Shown: piece after piece, positions 1 through 7,483 of the stretch
Position numbering within the stretch: position 1 is the first letter of the stretch
How the letters are laid out: each line of letters begins with the position of its first letter
From: an uncultured Adlercreutzia sp.
Lineage (GTDB): Bacteria > Actinomycetota > Coriobacteriia > Coriobacteriales > Eggerthellaceae
Reading direction: 5' to 3'
Assembly: GCF_958431955.1 (NCBI RefSeq)
Contig: NZ_CAUASN010000014.1
Coordinates: 1 to 64,000 of the forward strand
Length of the DNA stretch: 64,000 bases
Position numbers and translations under genes: made by a program
Notes under the pieces: generated by a model
What the model saw: the letters and a program-made list of their open reading frames with translations, nothing else
Databases searched by the model: none
What the model was told of the DNA's origin: nothing

Positions 1-125
1 CCGTGAAGGGCATGCTGCCGAAGAACACGCTGGGCCGTGCGATGGGCAAGAAGCTGAAGGTGTACGTTGGCGCTGAGCATCCCCATATGGCTCAGAAGCC
101 CCGCAAGATTGAGTTGGAGGGTTAA
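1..125 (+). CDS. rplM: 50S ribosomal protein L13, C-terminal part
   Basis: The frame starting at base 3 reads the end of ribosomal protein L13, including the stretch VKGMLPKNTLGRAMGKKLKV and the ending RKIELEG before a TAA at 123-125. The start lies left of the window. It sits 2 bases upstream of rpsI, the usual rplM-rpsI pairing, so the two are certainly co-transcribed. L13 is a large-subunit protein that binds 23S rRNA early in assembly. Confidence 0.95.
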   Translation, partial: VKGMLPKNTLGRAMGKKLKVYVGAEHPHMAQKPRKIELEG

Positions 126-127
126 TC

Positions 128-520
128 ATGGCAGATGAGGCTTTGTACTACGGCACCGGTCGCCGCAAGAACGCGGTGGCCCGCGTCCGTCTCGTTCCCG
201 GCACCGGCAAGGTGACCATCAACGGTCGCGACGGCGAGGAGTACTTCGGTCGCGAGGCGCTCTTCAACTACGCCATGACCCCCTTCAAGGTGACCGACAC
301 CGCCGGCCACTTCGACGTGAAGGCCCGCATCGACGGCGGCGGCGTGTCCGGCCAGGCCGGCGCCCTGCGTCACGGCATCTCCCGCGCCCTGCTGGAGGCC
401 GGCGACTACCGCGACGAGCTGAAGAAGGCTGGCTTCCTGACCCGCGACGCCCGTATGGTGGAGCGCAAGAAGTACGGTCTGAAGAAGGCTCGCAAGCGCC
501 CGCAGTTCTCCAAGCGCTAA
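128..520 (+). CDS. rpsI: 30S ribosomal protein S9
   Basis: A 130-residue protein with the S9 hallmarks: the N-terminal YGTGRRKNAVARVRL segment, the central GGGVSGQAGALRHGISRALL segment and the basic tail ending RKRPQFSKR, whose last residues reach the ribosomal P site. Length is normal for bacterial S9. The ATG at 128 follows the rplM stop by 2 bases, with a purine-rich stretch in the end of rplM as ribosome binding site. It is the last gene of its operon, followed by a strong terminator. Confidence 0.98.
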   Translation: MADEALYYGTGRRKNAVARVRLVPGTGKVTINGRDGEEYFGREALFNYAMTPFKVTDTAGHFDVKARIDGGGVSGQAGALRHGISRALLEAGDYRDELKKAGFLTRDARMVERKKYGLKKARKRPQFSKR

Positions 521-570
521 GTTTGGAGGCGCGCATCGGCTGCCGATGTCGCGAGATATTGCCTGCAGAA

Positions 571-597
571 AGCCCGCTCCCCGGAGCGGGCTTTTTT
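571..597 (+). terminator. Rho-independent terminator of rplM-rpsI
   Basis: A perfect 10-bp stem (571-580 with 583-592, two-base loop) is followed by a run of six T on the plus strand ending at 597. It closes the ribosomal protein operon. Confidence 0.93.
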
Positions 598-787
598 CGT
601 GTCCGAAGCCAGGAGGACTCGTTCCCCGACCTATGGAGTCATTGTTGTTGATTTGTTACAGGCACGCACCTCTTTGGGCACGCGGGCTTGCGGGGGCGCG
701 CCAACTGGTACACTGTGCCGCGCATTATTTCCGATTAGGTGTTTCTCCTGGTAAAAGTTGAGAAATACGCTCAGAGATAGGACGGCT

Positions 788-2305
788 ATGGCGCAGCAAG
801 CGCAAGGTGCGCGAACCGACTGCTACGCGGCGGTGGATATCGGGGCCTCGTCGGGCCGCGTGGTGGTGGGCTACGTGGAGGACGGGCTCATCCGCCTTCA
901 GGAGGTGCACCGGTTCGACAACCGCCAGGTGCGCCGCCGGGGGCACGACTGCTGGGACGTGGAGCTGCTGCACACCGAGCTTCTGCGCGGGCTTGCCCGC
1001 TGCAAGGAGGAGGGCTTCGCGCCGAAGTCGGTGGGCATCGACACCTGGGGCGTCGACTTCGTGCTGCTGGACGCCGATGACAACCTGGTGGGGGATGCGG
1101 TGGCCTACCGCGACGCGCGCACGAACGGCATGTACGAGGTGGCCGACGCCATCATGCCCGCCGCCGAGCTGTACCGCCGCGTGGGCCTGCAGCGCCAGCC
1201 CTTCAACACGCTCTACCAGTTTCTGGCCCTCCAGCGCGAGCATCCCGAGCAGCTGGAGGCAGCCGATACCTTCCTCATGATTCCCGATTACCTGAACTTC
1301 CTGCTCACGGGCGTGAAGGCCGTGGAATACACCAACGCCTCCACCACGGCGCTGCTGAACGCGGAAACCGGCGCGTGGGACGAGACGGTGATGGAGGCCT
1401 TCGGTATCCCGCGGCGGCTCTTCCGCAATGTGACCCACGCCGGCGCCTGCCTGGGGCCGGTGCTGCCCGAGGTGGCCGAGGCCATCGGCTACGACACCCG
1501 CGTGGTGCTGCCGGCCACCCACGACACCGGCAGCGCTTACTTGGCCGTGCCGGCTTGCGAGCCGCCGGCGGTGTTCCTCTCGTCGGGCACGTGGAGCCTG
1601 CTCGGGGTGGAGAACCGCAGCCCCATCTGCTCGGAAGGCGCCTTCCGCGCGAACTTCACCAACGAGGGCGGCTACCACTTCCGCTACCGCTTTCTGAAGA
1701 ACATCATGGGCCTGTGGATGATCCAGTCCATCCGCCGCGAGCTGAACGGCATCACCTACGTGGTGGACGAGAAGGCCATCCGCAAGGGACGTCTGCACCA
1801 GTACATGCGCGTGGAAGGACTCGGGCACGAGGTGGGGTTCGCCGACCTCATCAAGGCCGCCGACGAGGCCGAGGCTGCCGGCGTGATCGCGTCCATCGTG
1901 AACGTGAACGACGACCGCTTTTTGGCCCCCGACTCCATGATCGAGGAGATCTGCGCAGCCTGCGAGGAGGCGGGCCAGCCGGTGCCCGAGACCTTGGGCG
2001 AGCTCATGCTCTGCGTGTACGAGAGCCTCGCGCGATGCTACCGCGACGCCATCGAGGGGCTCACGGCGCTCGCGGGCCATGATTACGCCTCCATCAACAT
2101 CGTGGGCGGCGGTTGCCGCGACGACCACCTGAACCGCCGTACCGCTCAGGTATGCGGACTGCCCGTATATGCCGGCCCCGTGGAGGGCACGGCTCTGGGC
2201 AACCTGGCGGTGCAGATGCTCGCCGACGGGGTGTTTCCGCACCTCAAGGCCGTGCGCGCCGCTATTGCCGAGAGTTTTGAAGTTACCAAGGTAGAACCAA
2301 AATAG
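788..2305 (+). CDS. rhaB: Rhamnulokinase
   Basis: A 505-residue FGGY-family sugar kinase that phosphorylates L-rhamnulose to L-rhamnulose 1-phosphate in the cytoplasm. The N-terminal phosphate-binding segment AVDIGASSGRVVVG, the GIDTWGVDFVLLD segment and the ATPase-domain segments SSGTWSLLG and NIVGGGCRDDHLNR are those of RhaB. The frame is open back to a TTG at 758. The ATG at 788 is preferred because an AGGA-like site lies a few bases before it and homology begins soon after. It is the first gene of the rhamnose operon, 15 bases before rhaA. No AraC-type rhamnose regulator is encoded in the window. Confidence 0.95.
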   Translation: MAQQAQGARTDCYAAVDIGASSGRVVVGYVEDGLIRLQEVHRFDNRQVRRRGHDCWDVELLHTELLRGLARCKEEGFAPKSVGIDTWGVDFVLLDADDNLVGDAVAYRDARTNGMYEVADAIMPAAELYRRVGLQRQPFNTLYQFLALQREHPEQLEAADTFLMIPDYLNFLLTGVKAVEYTNASTTALLNAETGAWDETVMEAFGIPRRLFRNVTHAGACLGPVLPEVAEAIGYDTRVVLPATHDTGSAYLAVPACEPPAVFLSSGTWSLLGVENRSPICSEGAFRANFTNEGGYHFRYRFLKNIMGLWMIQSIRRELNGITYVVDEKAIRKGRLHQYMRVEGLGHEVGFADLIKAADEAEAAGVIASIVNVNDDRFLAPDSMIEEICAACEEAGQPVPETLGELMLCVYESLARCYRDAIEGLTALAGHDYASINIVGGGCRDDHLNRRTAQVCGLPVYAGPVEGTALGNLAVQMLADGVFPHLKAVRAAIAESFEVTKVEPK

Positions 2306-2320
2306 ACGAAAGGAAACCCG

Positions 2321-3574
2321 ATGACCACTATGTACGATCTGGCGAAGGACGCCTATGCCGAGCTGGGGATCGACACCGAGGCCGTGATGGCCAAGCTGGC
2401 GAAAAAGCCCATCTCGGTGCACTGCTGGCAGGGCGACGACGTGCTCGGCTTCGACCAGGAGGGCGGACTGTCCGGTGGCATCCAGACCACGGGCAACTAC
2501 CCCGGCCGCGCCCGCACCTTCGAGGAGCTCACGGCTGACTTCGAGGCAGCCATGGCGCTCGTGCCCGGCGCCAAGCGCATCAACCTGCACGCCTCCTACG
2601 CCGTGTTCACCGACGAGAACCCCTGGGTCGATCGCGACGCCCTGGAGTACAAGCACTTCGAGCCGTGGGTAAACTGGGCGCGCGAGCACGGTTTCGGCAT
2701 CGACTTCAACCCCACCATCTTCGGCCACCCCATGATGAACAACGAGCTGTCGCTGTCCTCGCCTGATAAGGCTACGCGCGACTTCTGGATTCGCCACTGC
2801 AAGGCGTGCCGCAAGATCTCCCAGCAGATCGCCGAGGCGCTTGACGACGAGACCCTCTGCAACATCTGGATCCCCGACGGCCTGAAGGACGTGCCCGGCG
2901 ACCGCTACGGCCTGCGCGAGCGGCTGCGCGACTCCCTCGACGAGATTTACGCCGAGAAGTACGACCGCGTGATCGACTCCTGCGAGTCGAAGGTGTTCGG
3001 TATCGGCCTGGAGTCCATGACCGTGGGCTCCAACGAGTTCTACCTGGCCTACGCTGCCACGCACCCCGGCGTGTACGACCTGCTGGACATGGGGCACTTC
3101 CATCCCACCGAGAACGTGGCCGACAAGCTCTCCGCGCTGCTGCTGTTCTTCGACAAGGTGCCGCTGCACGTGACGCGCGCCATTCGCTGGGACTCCGACC
3201 ACGTGGTGCTCTTCGACGACCCGGTGAAGGAGATGGCCATGGAAGTGGCCCATTGCCCCGGTGCCTGGGAGAAGGTCATCATCGGGCTCGACTTCTTCGA
3301 CGCCTCCATCAACCGCGTGGGCGCCTGGGCCGTGGGCACGCGCGCCATGGAGAAGTCGCTGCTGTACGCGCTGTTGCAGCCGGCCGCGCGTCTGAAGGAG
3401 CTGCAGGACACCTACCAGTTCACCGAGAAGATGGCGCTGTCCGAGCAGGCCAAGAGCATGCCCTTCGGTGCTGTGTGGGACGAGTACTGCCGCCGCGAGG
3501 GCTGTCCGACCGACGGCGAGGTGTATGCTCGCGTGGCCGCCTACGAGGCGAAGAATTTGCCGACCCGTCAGTAA
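2321..3574 (+). CDS. rhaA: L-rhamnose isomerase
   Basis: A 417-residue protein that interconverts L-rhamnose and L-rhamnulose, the first step of the pathway. The N-terminal segments ISVHCWQGDDVLGF and GGLSGGIQTTGNYPG are diagnostic of RhaA. Metal-binding acidic and histidine residues typical of the TIM-barrel fold are present, for example in LLDMGHFHPTEN and RWDSDHVV. Length is normal for the family. An AAAGGA ribosome binding site precedes the ATG. It lies 15 bases after rhaB and 12 before the aldolase, so the genes form one operon. Confidence 0.97.
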   Translation: MTTMYDLAKDAYAELGIDTEAVMAKLAKKPISVHCWQGDDVLGFDQEGGLSGGIQTTGNYPGRARTFEELTADFEAAMALVPGAKRINLHASYAVFTDENPWVDRDALEYKHFEPWVNWAREHGFGIDFNPTIFGHPMMNNELSLSSPDKATRDFWIRHCKACRKISQQIAEALDDETLCNIWIPDGLKDVPGDRYGLRERLRDSLDEIYAEKYDRVIDSCESKVFGIGLESMTVGSNEFYLAYAATHPGVYDLLDMGHFHPTENVADKLSALLLFFDKVPLHVTRAIRWDSDHVVLFDDPVKEMAMEVAHCPGAWEKVIIGLDFFDASINRVGAWAVGTRAMEKSLLYALLQPAARLKELQDTYQFTEKMALSEQAKSMPFGAVWDEYCRREGCPTDGEVYARVAAYEAKNLPTRQ

Positions 3575-3586
3575 GAGGAGCAACCA

Positions 3587-4519
3587 ATGGCATTTATCGA
3601 TCAAGCGCAGGATCTGCTGTCGAAGGGGGCCAGTGCGGCCCGCGGGGCGGTGTCGGGCGTGGCGGTGGAGCAGCTCGGCTTCGTGCGCGGTTTCGTGCGC
3701 CTGTGCGACGACGGCTGGGGCCAGGGCTGGCACGAGCGCAACGGCGGCAACCTCACCTATCGCATGACCGAGGCCGACGCGAATGCCGCGCGGCCCTTCT
3801 TCAACCCGGAGCCGGGCCCGTGGGTTCCCATGGGCGTGCAGGCGGCCGATCTGGGCGGGGCTTTCTTCCTCACCACCGGCTCGGGCCGCTACATGCGCAA
3901 CGTGGCGGGAGACCCGGCCCACAACATCGGCATCGTGGAGATCAACCCCGAGGGCGATGCCTGGCGCATCGTGTGGGGGCTGACCGACGGAGGGCGCCCC
4001 ACCTCCGAGTTCCCGAGTCACTTCATGTGCCATGCCGTGCGCATGCGGGCCACCGGCGGCGCCTCGCGGGTGCTCTACCACGCGCATCCCAACAACGTCA
4101 TCGCCATGACCTTCGTGCTGCCGCTCGACTCGCGCACCTTCACCCGGGCGCTGTGGAAGGCCATGACCGAGTGCGTCGTGGTGTTCCCGGCCGGCGTGGG
4201 CGTGGTGCCGTGGATGGTGCCGGGCGGGGCCGACATCGCGCGGGAGACCGCGGCCATGATGGAGACCTTCGACGCCGTCATCTGGGCCCAGCACGGCCTG
4301 TTCGCCGCCGGATCCGACTTCGACACCACCTTCGGCCTCATGCACACCGTGGAGAAGGCCGCCGACATCTACGTGCGCGCCCGCTCTATGAACGGGGGTT
4401 CCGACGACTTCATGAACACCATCACCGACGACGGCCTTAAGGCCATCGCCCGCGAGTTCGCCATTCCGCTGAACGAGGCCATGCTGGAATCTCCCGCGGC
4501 CGGCGAGGGCATCGACTAG
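3587..4519 (+). CDS. rhaD: Rhamnulose-1-phosphate aldolase
   Basis: A 310-residue class II aldolase that cleaves L-rhamnulose 1-phosphate to dihydroxyacetone phosphate and L-lactaldehyde. The segments WHERNGGNLTYR (phosphate loop), YHAHPNNVIAM (zinc-binding histidines) and WAQHGLFAAG (third metal histidine) match the RhaD branch of the class II aldolase/adducin fold. An AGAGGAG ribosome binding site lies just before the ATG. It is third in the operon, with the transporter gene starting 17 bases downstream. No lactaldehyde reductase or dehydrogenase gene is nearby. Confidence 0.95.
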   Translation: MAFIDQAQDLLSKGASAARGAVSGVAVEQLGFVRGFVRLCDDGWGQGWHERNGGNLTYRMTEADANAARPFFNPEPGPWVPMGVQAADLGGAFFLTTGSGRYMRNVAGDPAHNIGIVEINPEGDAWRIVWGLTDGGRPTSEFPSHFMCHAVRMRATGGASRVLYHAHPNNVIAMTFVLPLDSRTFTRALWKAMTECVVVFPAGVGVVPWMVPGGADIARETAAMMETFDAVIWAQHGLFAAGSDFDTTFGLMHTVEKAADIYVRARSMNGGSDDFMNTITDDGLKAIAREFAIPLNEAMLESPAAGEGID

Positions 4520-4536
4520 AAAGGTTCCAACCAACT

Positions 4537-5895
4537 ATGGCACTGTCCCAAGAGAAAAAAGGCACCATTGCCGTTTCGCTGACCAACTTCCTCGATTCGG
4601 GCTGCATCGTGGCCTCGTCGGTGGCCCTGGCCGCCTGGGCCATCGCCTTCAACTTCGACAACGTGTGGGTGTCCATCCTGGGCGCCGTGGGCGCGAACGC
4701 CTTCGGCGCGGCGGTGGGTGCGCTCATCGGCGGCTTTCTGGCCGACCGCTTCGGGCGCAAGTTCATCTACACCTACAACCTGCTCGTGTACGCCACCGGC
4801 GTGTTCATCATCATGTGCGCGGTGAACCTGCCCATGCTCTGCCTCGGCATCGTCATCTCGGGCCTGTCGGTGGGCGCGGGCGTGCCGTCGTCGTGGAGCT
4901 ACATCTCCGAGATGTCGTCCTCCACGAGCCGCGCCGCCAACATCGGCATCAGCCAGTTCGCCTGGTCCTGCGGCCCGGCGGTCATCTTCGTCATCGCGCT
5001 TCTGTTCTCGTTCGCGTTCCCCACGTTCGGGCCGGACGGCGCGCTGCTGCCCGCGGGCACCTACGGGCCCTTCGACGGCCTGTTCGGCATGCGCCTTCTG
5101 TTCCTCATCCTGTTCGTGGTGGCGCTCGTGGCGTGGAATTTGCAGCGCAAGCTTGAGGAGTCGAAGGACTGGACGGAGAAGCAGCAGGCCGGCGCGCCGC
5201 GCGATACTTTCGTCCAGATGATGCGCCGGGCGCTCACGAACTCCGTGAACGTGAAGTCCATCGTGTTCCTCGTGGCGGTGTACCTGACGTGGAACATCGT
5301 GGCCGGCACCATGGGCCAGTTCATGCCCTACATGTACGCGGCGGCCGGGCACTTGGACGACACCACCATCTCGCTTCTGCAGGCGGTCATGTGGGTGCTC
5401 ACGGCAGTGGGCTCGCTCGCCATCTTCTCGAAGTTCGGCGACCGCATCCCGCACCGCATCCTGTTCGCGGCCACGGCGCTCATGGCGCTGGCGGCCTGGG
5501 TGGTCATGGTGTTCTTCGGCATGCAGCTGCAGGCGGGCACGGCCGATAGCTGGGGCTGGCTCCTGTGGGTGTTCGTGGCGCTGTGGGGCATCTCGGCCGG
5601 CTTCTCGGCCCAGTGCTTCTACGCGCTGTGGTCCACCGAGCTCTTCCCGACGCTGTACCGCGGCGGCGTGCAGGGCATCATGTTCTTCCTCGTGCGCGGC
5701 GTTTTGGGCATCTGGTCGCTCGTGGCCGTGGCGGGCCTCGGCGTGGAGACGCCCGCGGGCTTCGTGACGGCCGGCATCATCATGTGCGGCTTCCTGTTGG
5801 TGTCGCTCGTGGTGGGCGTGGTGTGGTGCCCCAACACCCAGGGCCGCACCCTCGACGAGATCACCGAGGAACGCTACGGCAAGCACATCGACTAG
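4537..5895 (+). CDS. MFS sugar transporter, probably for L-rhamnose
   Basis: A 452-residue, 12-helix integral membrane protein of the major facilitator superfamily, sugar-porter type. The loop between helices 2 and 3 reads GGFLADRFGRKFIY, the sugar-porter D-R-x-G-R-K signature, and the C-terminal tail ends with PNTQGRTLDEITEERYG, close to the PETKG motif of that family. As last gene of the rha operon it is inferred to import L-rhamnose or a related deoxysugar by proton symport. It is not related in sequence to the RhaT family. An AAAGG site precedes the ATG. Confidence 0.85.
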   Translation: MALSQEKKGTIAVSLTNFLDSGCIVASSVALAAWAIAFNFDNVWVSILGAVGANAFGAAVGALIGGFLADRFGRKFIYTYNLLVYATGVFIIMCAVNLPMLCLGIVISGLSVGAGVPSSWSYISEMSSSTSRAANIGISQFAWSCGPAVIFVIALLFSFAFPTFGPDGALLPAGTYGPFDGLFGMRLLFLILFVVALVAWNLQRKLEESKDWTEKQQAGAPRDTFVQMMRRALTNSVNVKSIVFLVAVYLTWNIVAGTMGQFMPYMYAAAGHLDDTTISLLQAVMWVLTAVGSLAIFSKFGDRIPHRILFAATALMALAAWVVMVFFGMQLQAGTADSWGWLLWVFVALWGISAGFSAQCFYALWSTELFPTLYRGGVQGIMFFLVRGVLGIWSLVAVAGLGVETPAGFVTAGIIMCGFLLVSLVVGVVWCPNTQGRTLDEITEERYGKHID

Positions 5896-5924
5896 CGAAG
5901 CGGCGACATCTTCCAACGCAAACC

Positions 5925-5950
5925 AAGGGCGACCTCCGGGCCGCCCTTCT
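5925..5950 (+). terminator. Probable terminator of the rhamnose operon
   Basis: Inverted repeat AAGGGCG (5925-5931) and CGCCCTT (5942-5948) 29 bases after the transporter stop, followed by a short T-rich tail (CTTGTT). The T-run is weak, so termination efficiency is uncertain. Confidence 0.6.
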
Positions 5951-6064
5951 TGTTATCAGAGAGTGCCTCGCTTGCCCGGCAGACAATCTCTTCACCTGCC
6001 GTTGCCCTTTTCCGAATATTCGGCCGGCATCTTCCAAAAAATAAAACTGATGTTCTAATTTTGC

Positions 6065-6093
6065 TTGCATTGGCCGGGTTAAGAGATTATAAT
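6065..6093 (+). promoter_or_regulatory. Sigma-70 type promoter for the Rpn-like gene
   Basis: A -35 like TTGCAT (6065-6070), a 17-base spacer and a perfect TATAAT (6088-6093). Transcription would start near 6100 and give a leader of about 90 bases. In that leader, AGCCCC near 6140 can pair with GGGGCT just before the start codon of the downstream gene and so cover part of its ribosome binding site; this pairing is inference. Confidence 0.7.
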
Positions 6094-6188
6094 GAAACAA
6101 ACGTTCGTAAAGTGCTCGTTGGAGGAAATCTAGGCTGGGGAGCCCCTAACCCGCTTGCGGGGACAGCCGCCGAGAGAAAGGGGCTGCC

Positions 6189-7112
6189 ATGGCCGGTCGA
6201 CTTCCTATATCCGACAACTTCATGTTCGGGCGCGTGCTCTGCAATGAGGAGGTGTGTCGCGGCTTCCTGGAGCGCGTCCTGGGCACCGACGTGGGCAGCA
6301 TCGCCTACCTCAACCGGGAGCAGGTGCTCCAACCGGCCGTCGATGCGCGTGGGGTGAGACTGGATGTGTACGCCGAGACGGACGCGGGCGTCGTCGATGT
6401 GGAGATGCAGGCGAACCCCCACACTGCTCCAGGTCGCCAGTTGCGCTACTATCAGGCCGGCATCGACTCGGGGCTTATGGATCGCGGTGCCGCATGGAGA
6501 GATTTGCGCGACAGCTACATCATCTTTGCCTGCGACTTCGATTGGTTCGGCGCGGGGCTTCCCGTCTACACCTTCGAGAATTTGTGTCGCGAGGATCCGT
6601 CGATTAGCGCCGCTACAGGTGCCGTGTGGAAGATCCTGAATGCCCGGGCAGCCGCTTGCGCTCCCACCGAGGGGATGCGCAATCTGCTAGAATACCTCCG
6701 AAGGGGTGCCGTGGCCCCAGGCGACAGGCTCGTTGCTGCTATGGCCGCCGAGGTTTCCGCAGCCAATGAGGACAGAGAGTGGGTGGGCTCCGTGATGACC
6801 GTAAGAGACCTGATGGAGGAAGTTCGCCTCGATGCTCAAGAGCAGGGTCTGGCCGAAGGCAGGGCGCAAGGCATCGCTGAGGGTAGGGCCGCGGGTCTGG
6901 CCGAGGGTCTGGCCGAGGGTCTGGCCGAGGGTCTGGCTGAGGGCAGGGTCGAGGGCATGGCCCAAGGCCGCGAGGAAGGACGTGCGGAGCTTGCCGCCCG
7001 CATGGCGGCCCTCGCTGCTCGGCTCGCGGAGGAGAATCGCACCGAGGATGCCTTTGCCGCTATGGCCGATCCTGCAGCGGCGGAAAGGCTTTTCCGAGTT
7101 TATGGTCTATAG
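6189..7112 (+). CDS. Rpn-family PD-(D/E)XK nuclease (transposase-like)
   Basis: A 307-residue protein of the Rpn / PD-(D/E)XK nuclease group often annotated as a putative transposase. The N-terminal nuclease domain (about residues 8-200) carries the core Asp59 (RLDVY) and Glu72-x-Gln74 (DVEMQ), the variant catalytic signature of this group. Residues 218-265 are a repetitive helical GLAEG array, followed by an Ala/Arg/Glu-rich helical tail. Family members stimulate recombination or act as toxin-like nucleases; this one's role is unknown. A consensus promoter lies at 6065-6093 and a purine-rich site before the ATG. It stands alone as an accessory gene between operons. Confidence 0.8.
   Translation: MAGRLPISDNFMFGRVLCNEEVCRGFLERVLGTDVGSIAYLNREQVLQPAVDARGVRLDVYAETDAGVVDVEMQANPHTAPGRQLRYYQAGIDSGLMDRGAAWRDLRDSYIIFACDFDWFGAGLPVYTFENLCREDPSISAATGAVWKILNARAAACAPTEGMRNLLEYLRRGAVAPGDRLVAAMAAEVSAANEDREWVGSVMTVRDLMEEVRLDAQEQGLAEGRAQGIAEGRAAGLAEGLAEGLAEGLAEGRVEGMAQGREEGRAELAARMAALAARLAEENRTEDAFAAMADPAAAERLFRVYGL
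6894..6941 (+). repeat. Four tandem 12-bp units inside the Rpn-like gene
   Basis: Four head-to-tail copies of GGTCTGGCCGAG, the last with one change, encode the GLAE array. The unit is a multiple of three, so gain or loss of copies keeps the frame and changes only linker length. Confidence 0.9.
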
Positions 7113-7483
7113 CGGGCCTCTATCTCACTTCATGTAGAAAGCGCATGGCGCAACGCGAGCGTTGTTGTGGAGCGCGTGACGGATTCGTGCCCCGATGTGG
7201 TGCTCGTAGCGGTTGGAGGCGATTCAAGCAGTCGGTTTCTTGAGCCGGCGGCCACGGTGTAGGAAAACGGTGCCGATTACGTCCGCCGTCTCGTCGATCG
7301 CGACTCTGCTATCGCTTAAGGGCCGGGCCTTGCGTCGGCGGCTATCGACGCGGCGATTTCCTTCCCGAAAACCTCCCGACGCAATGCGCCGTTAATTTGG
7401 TCAATGCGCCGATGAGAGGCGAGGCAGGGGCGTGTCATGGTATTCTTGCCCCACCATTTCGCAGCGAAGGAGATAGGGTCCCT
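7113..7483. other. Intergenic region with a possible gene remnant
   Basis: This 371-base gap has no intact gene. On the plus strand at about 7143-7318 a frame reads CPDVVLVAVGGDSSSRFLEP, then an in-frame TAG, then ENGADYVRRLVDRDSAIA and TAA. The first part resembles the NAD(P)/FAD Rossmann segment of old-yellow-enzyme-type oxidoreductases; compare APDALVLAAGG in the flavoenzyme at 16334-18556. It may be a decayed fragment of such a gene, but it is short and the call is weak. Confidence 0.35.

Noticed and set aside
725..4534. 1269-codon open frame on the minus strand
   Set aside because: It lies exactly opposite the rhamnose operon and shows His/Gly/Val/Arg-rich sequence with no domain. High GC at third positions of the real genes creates such antisense frames.
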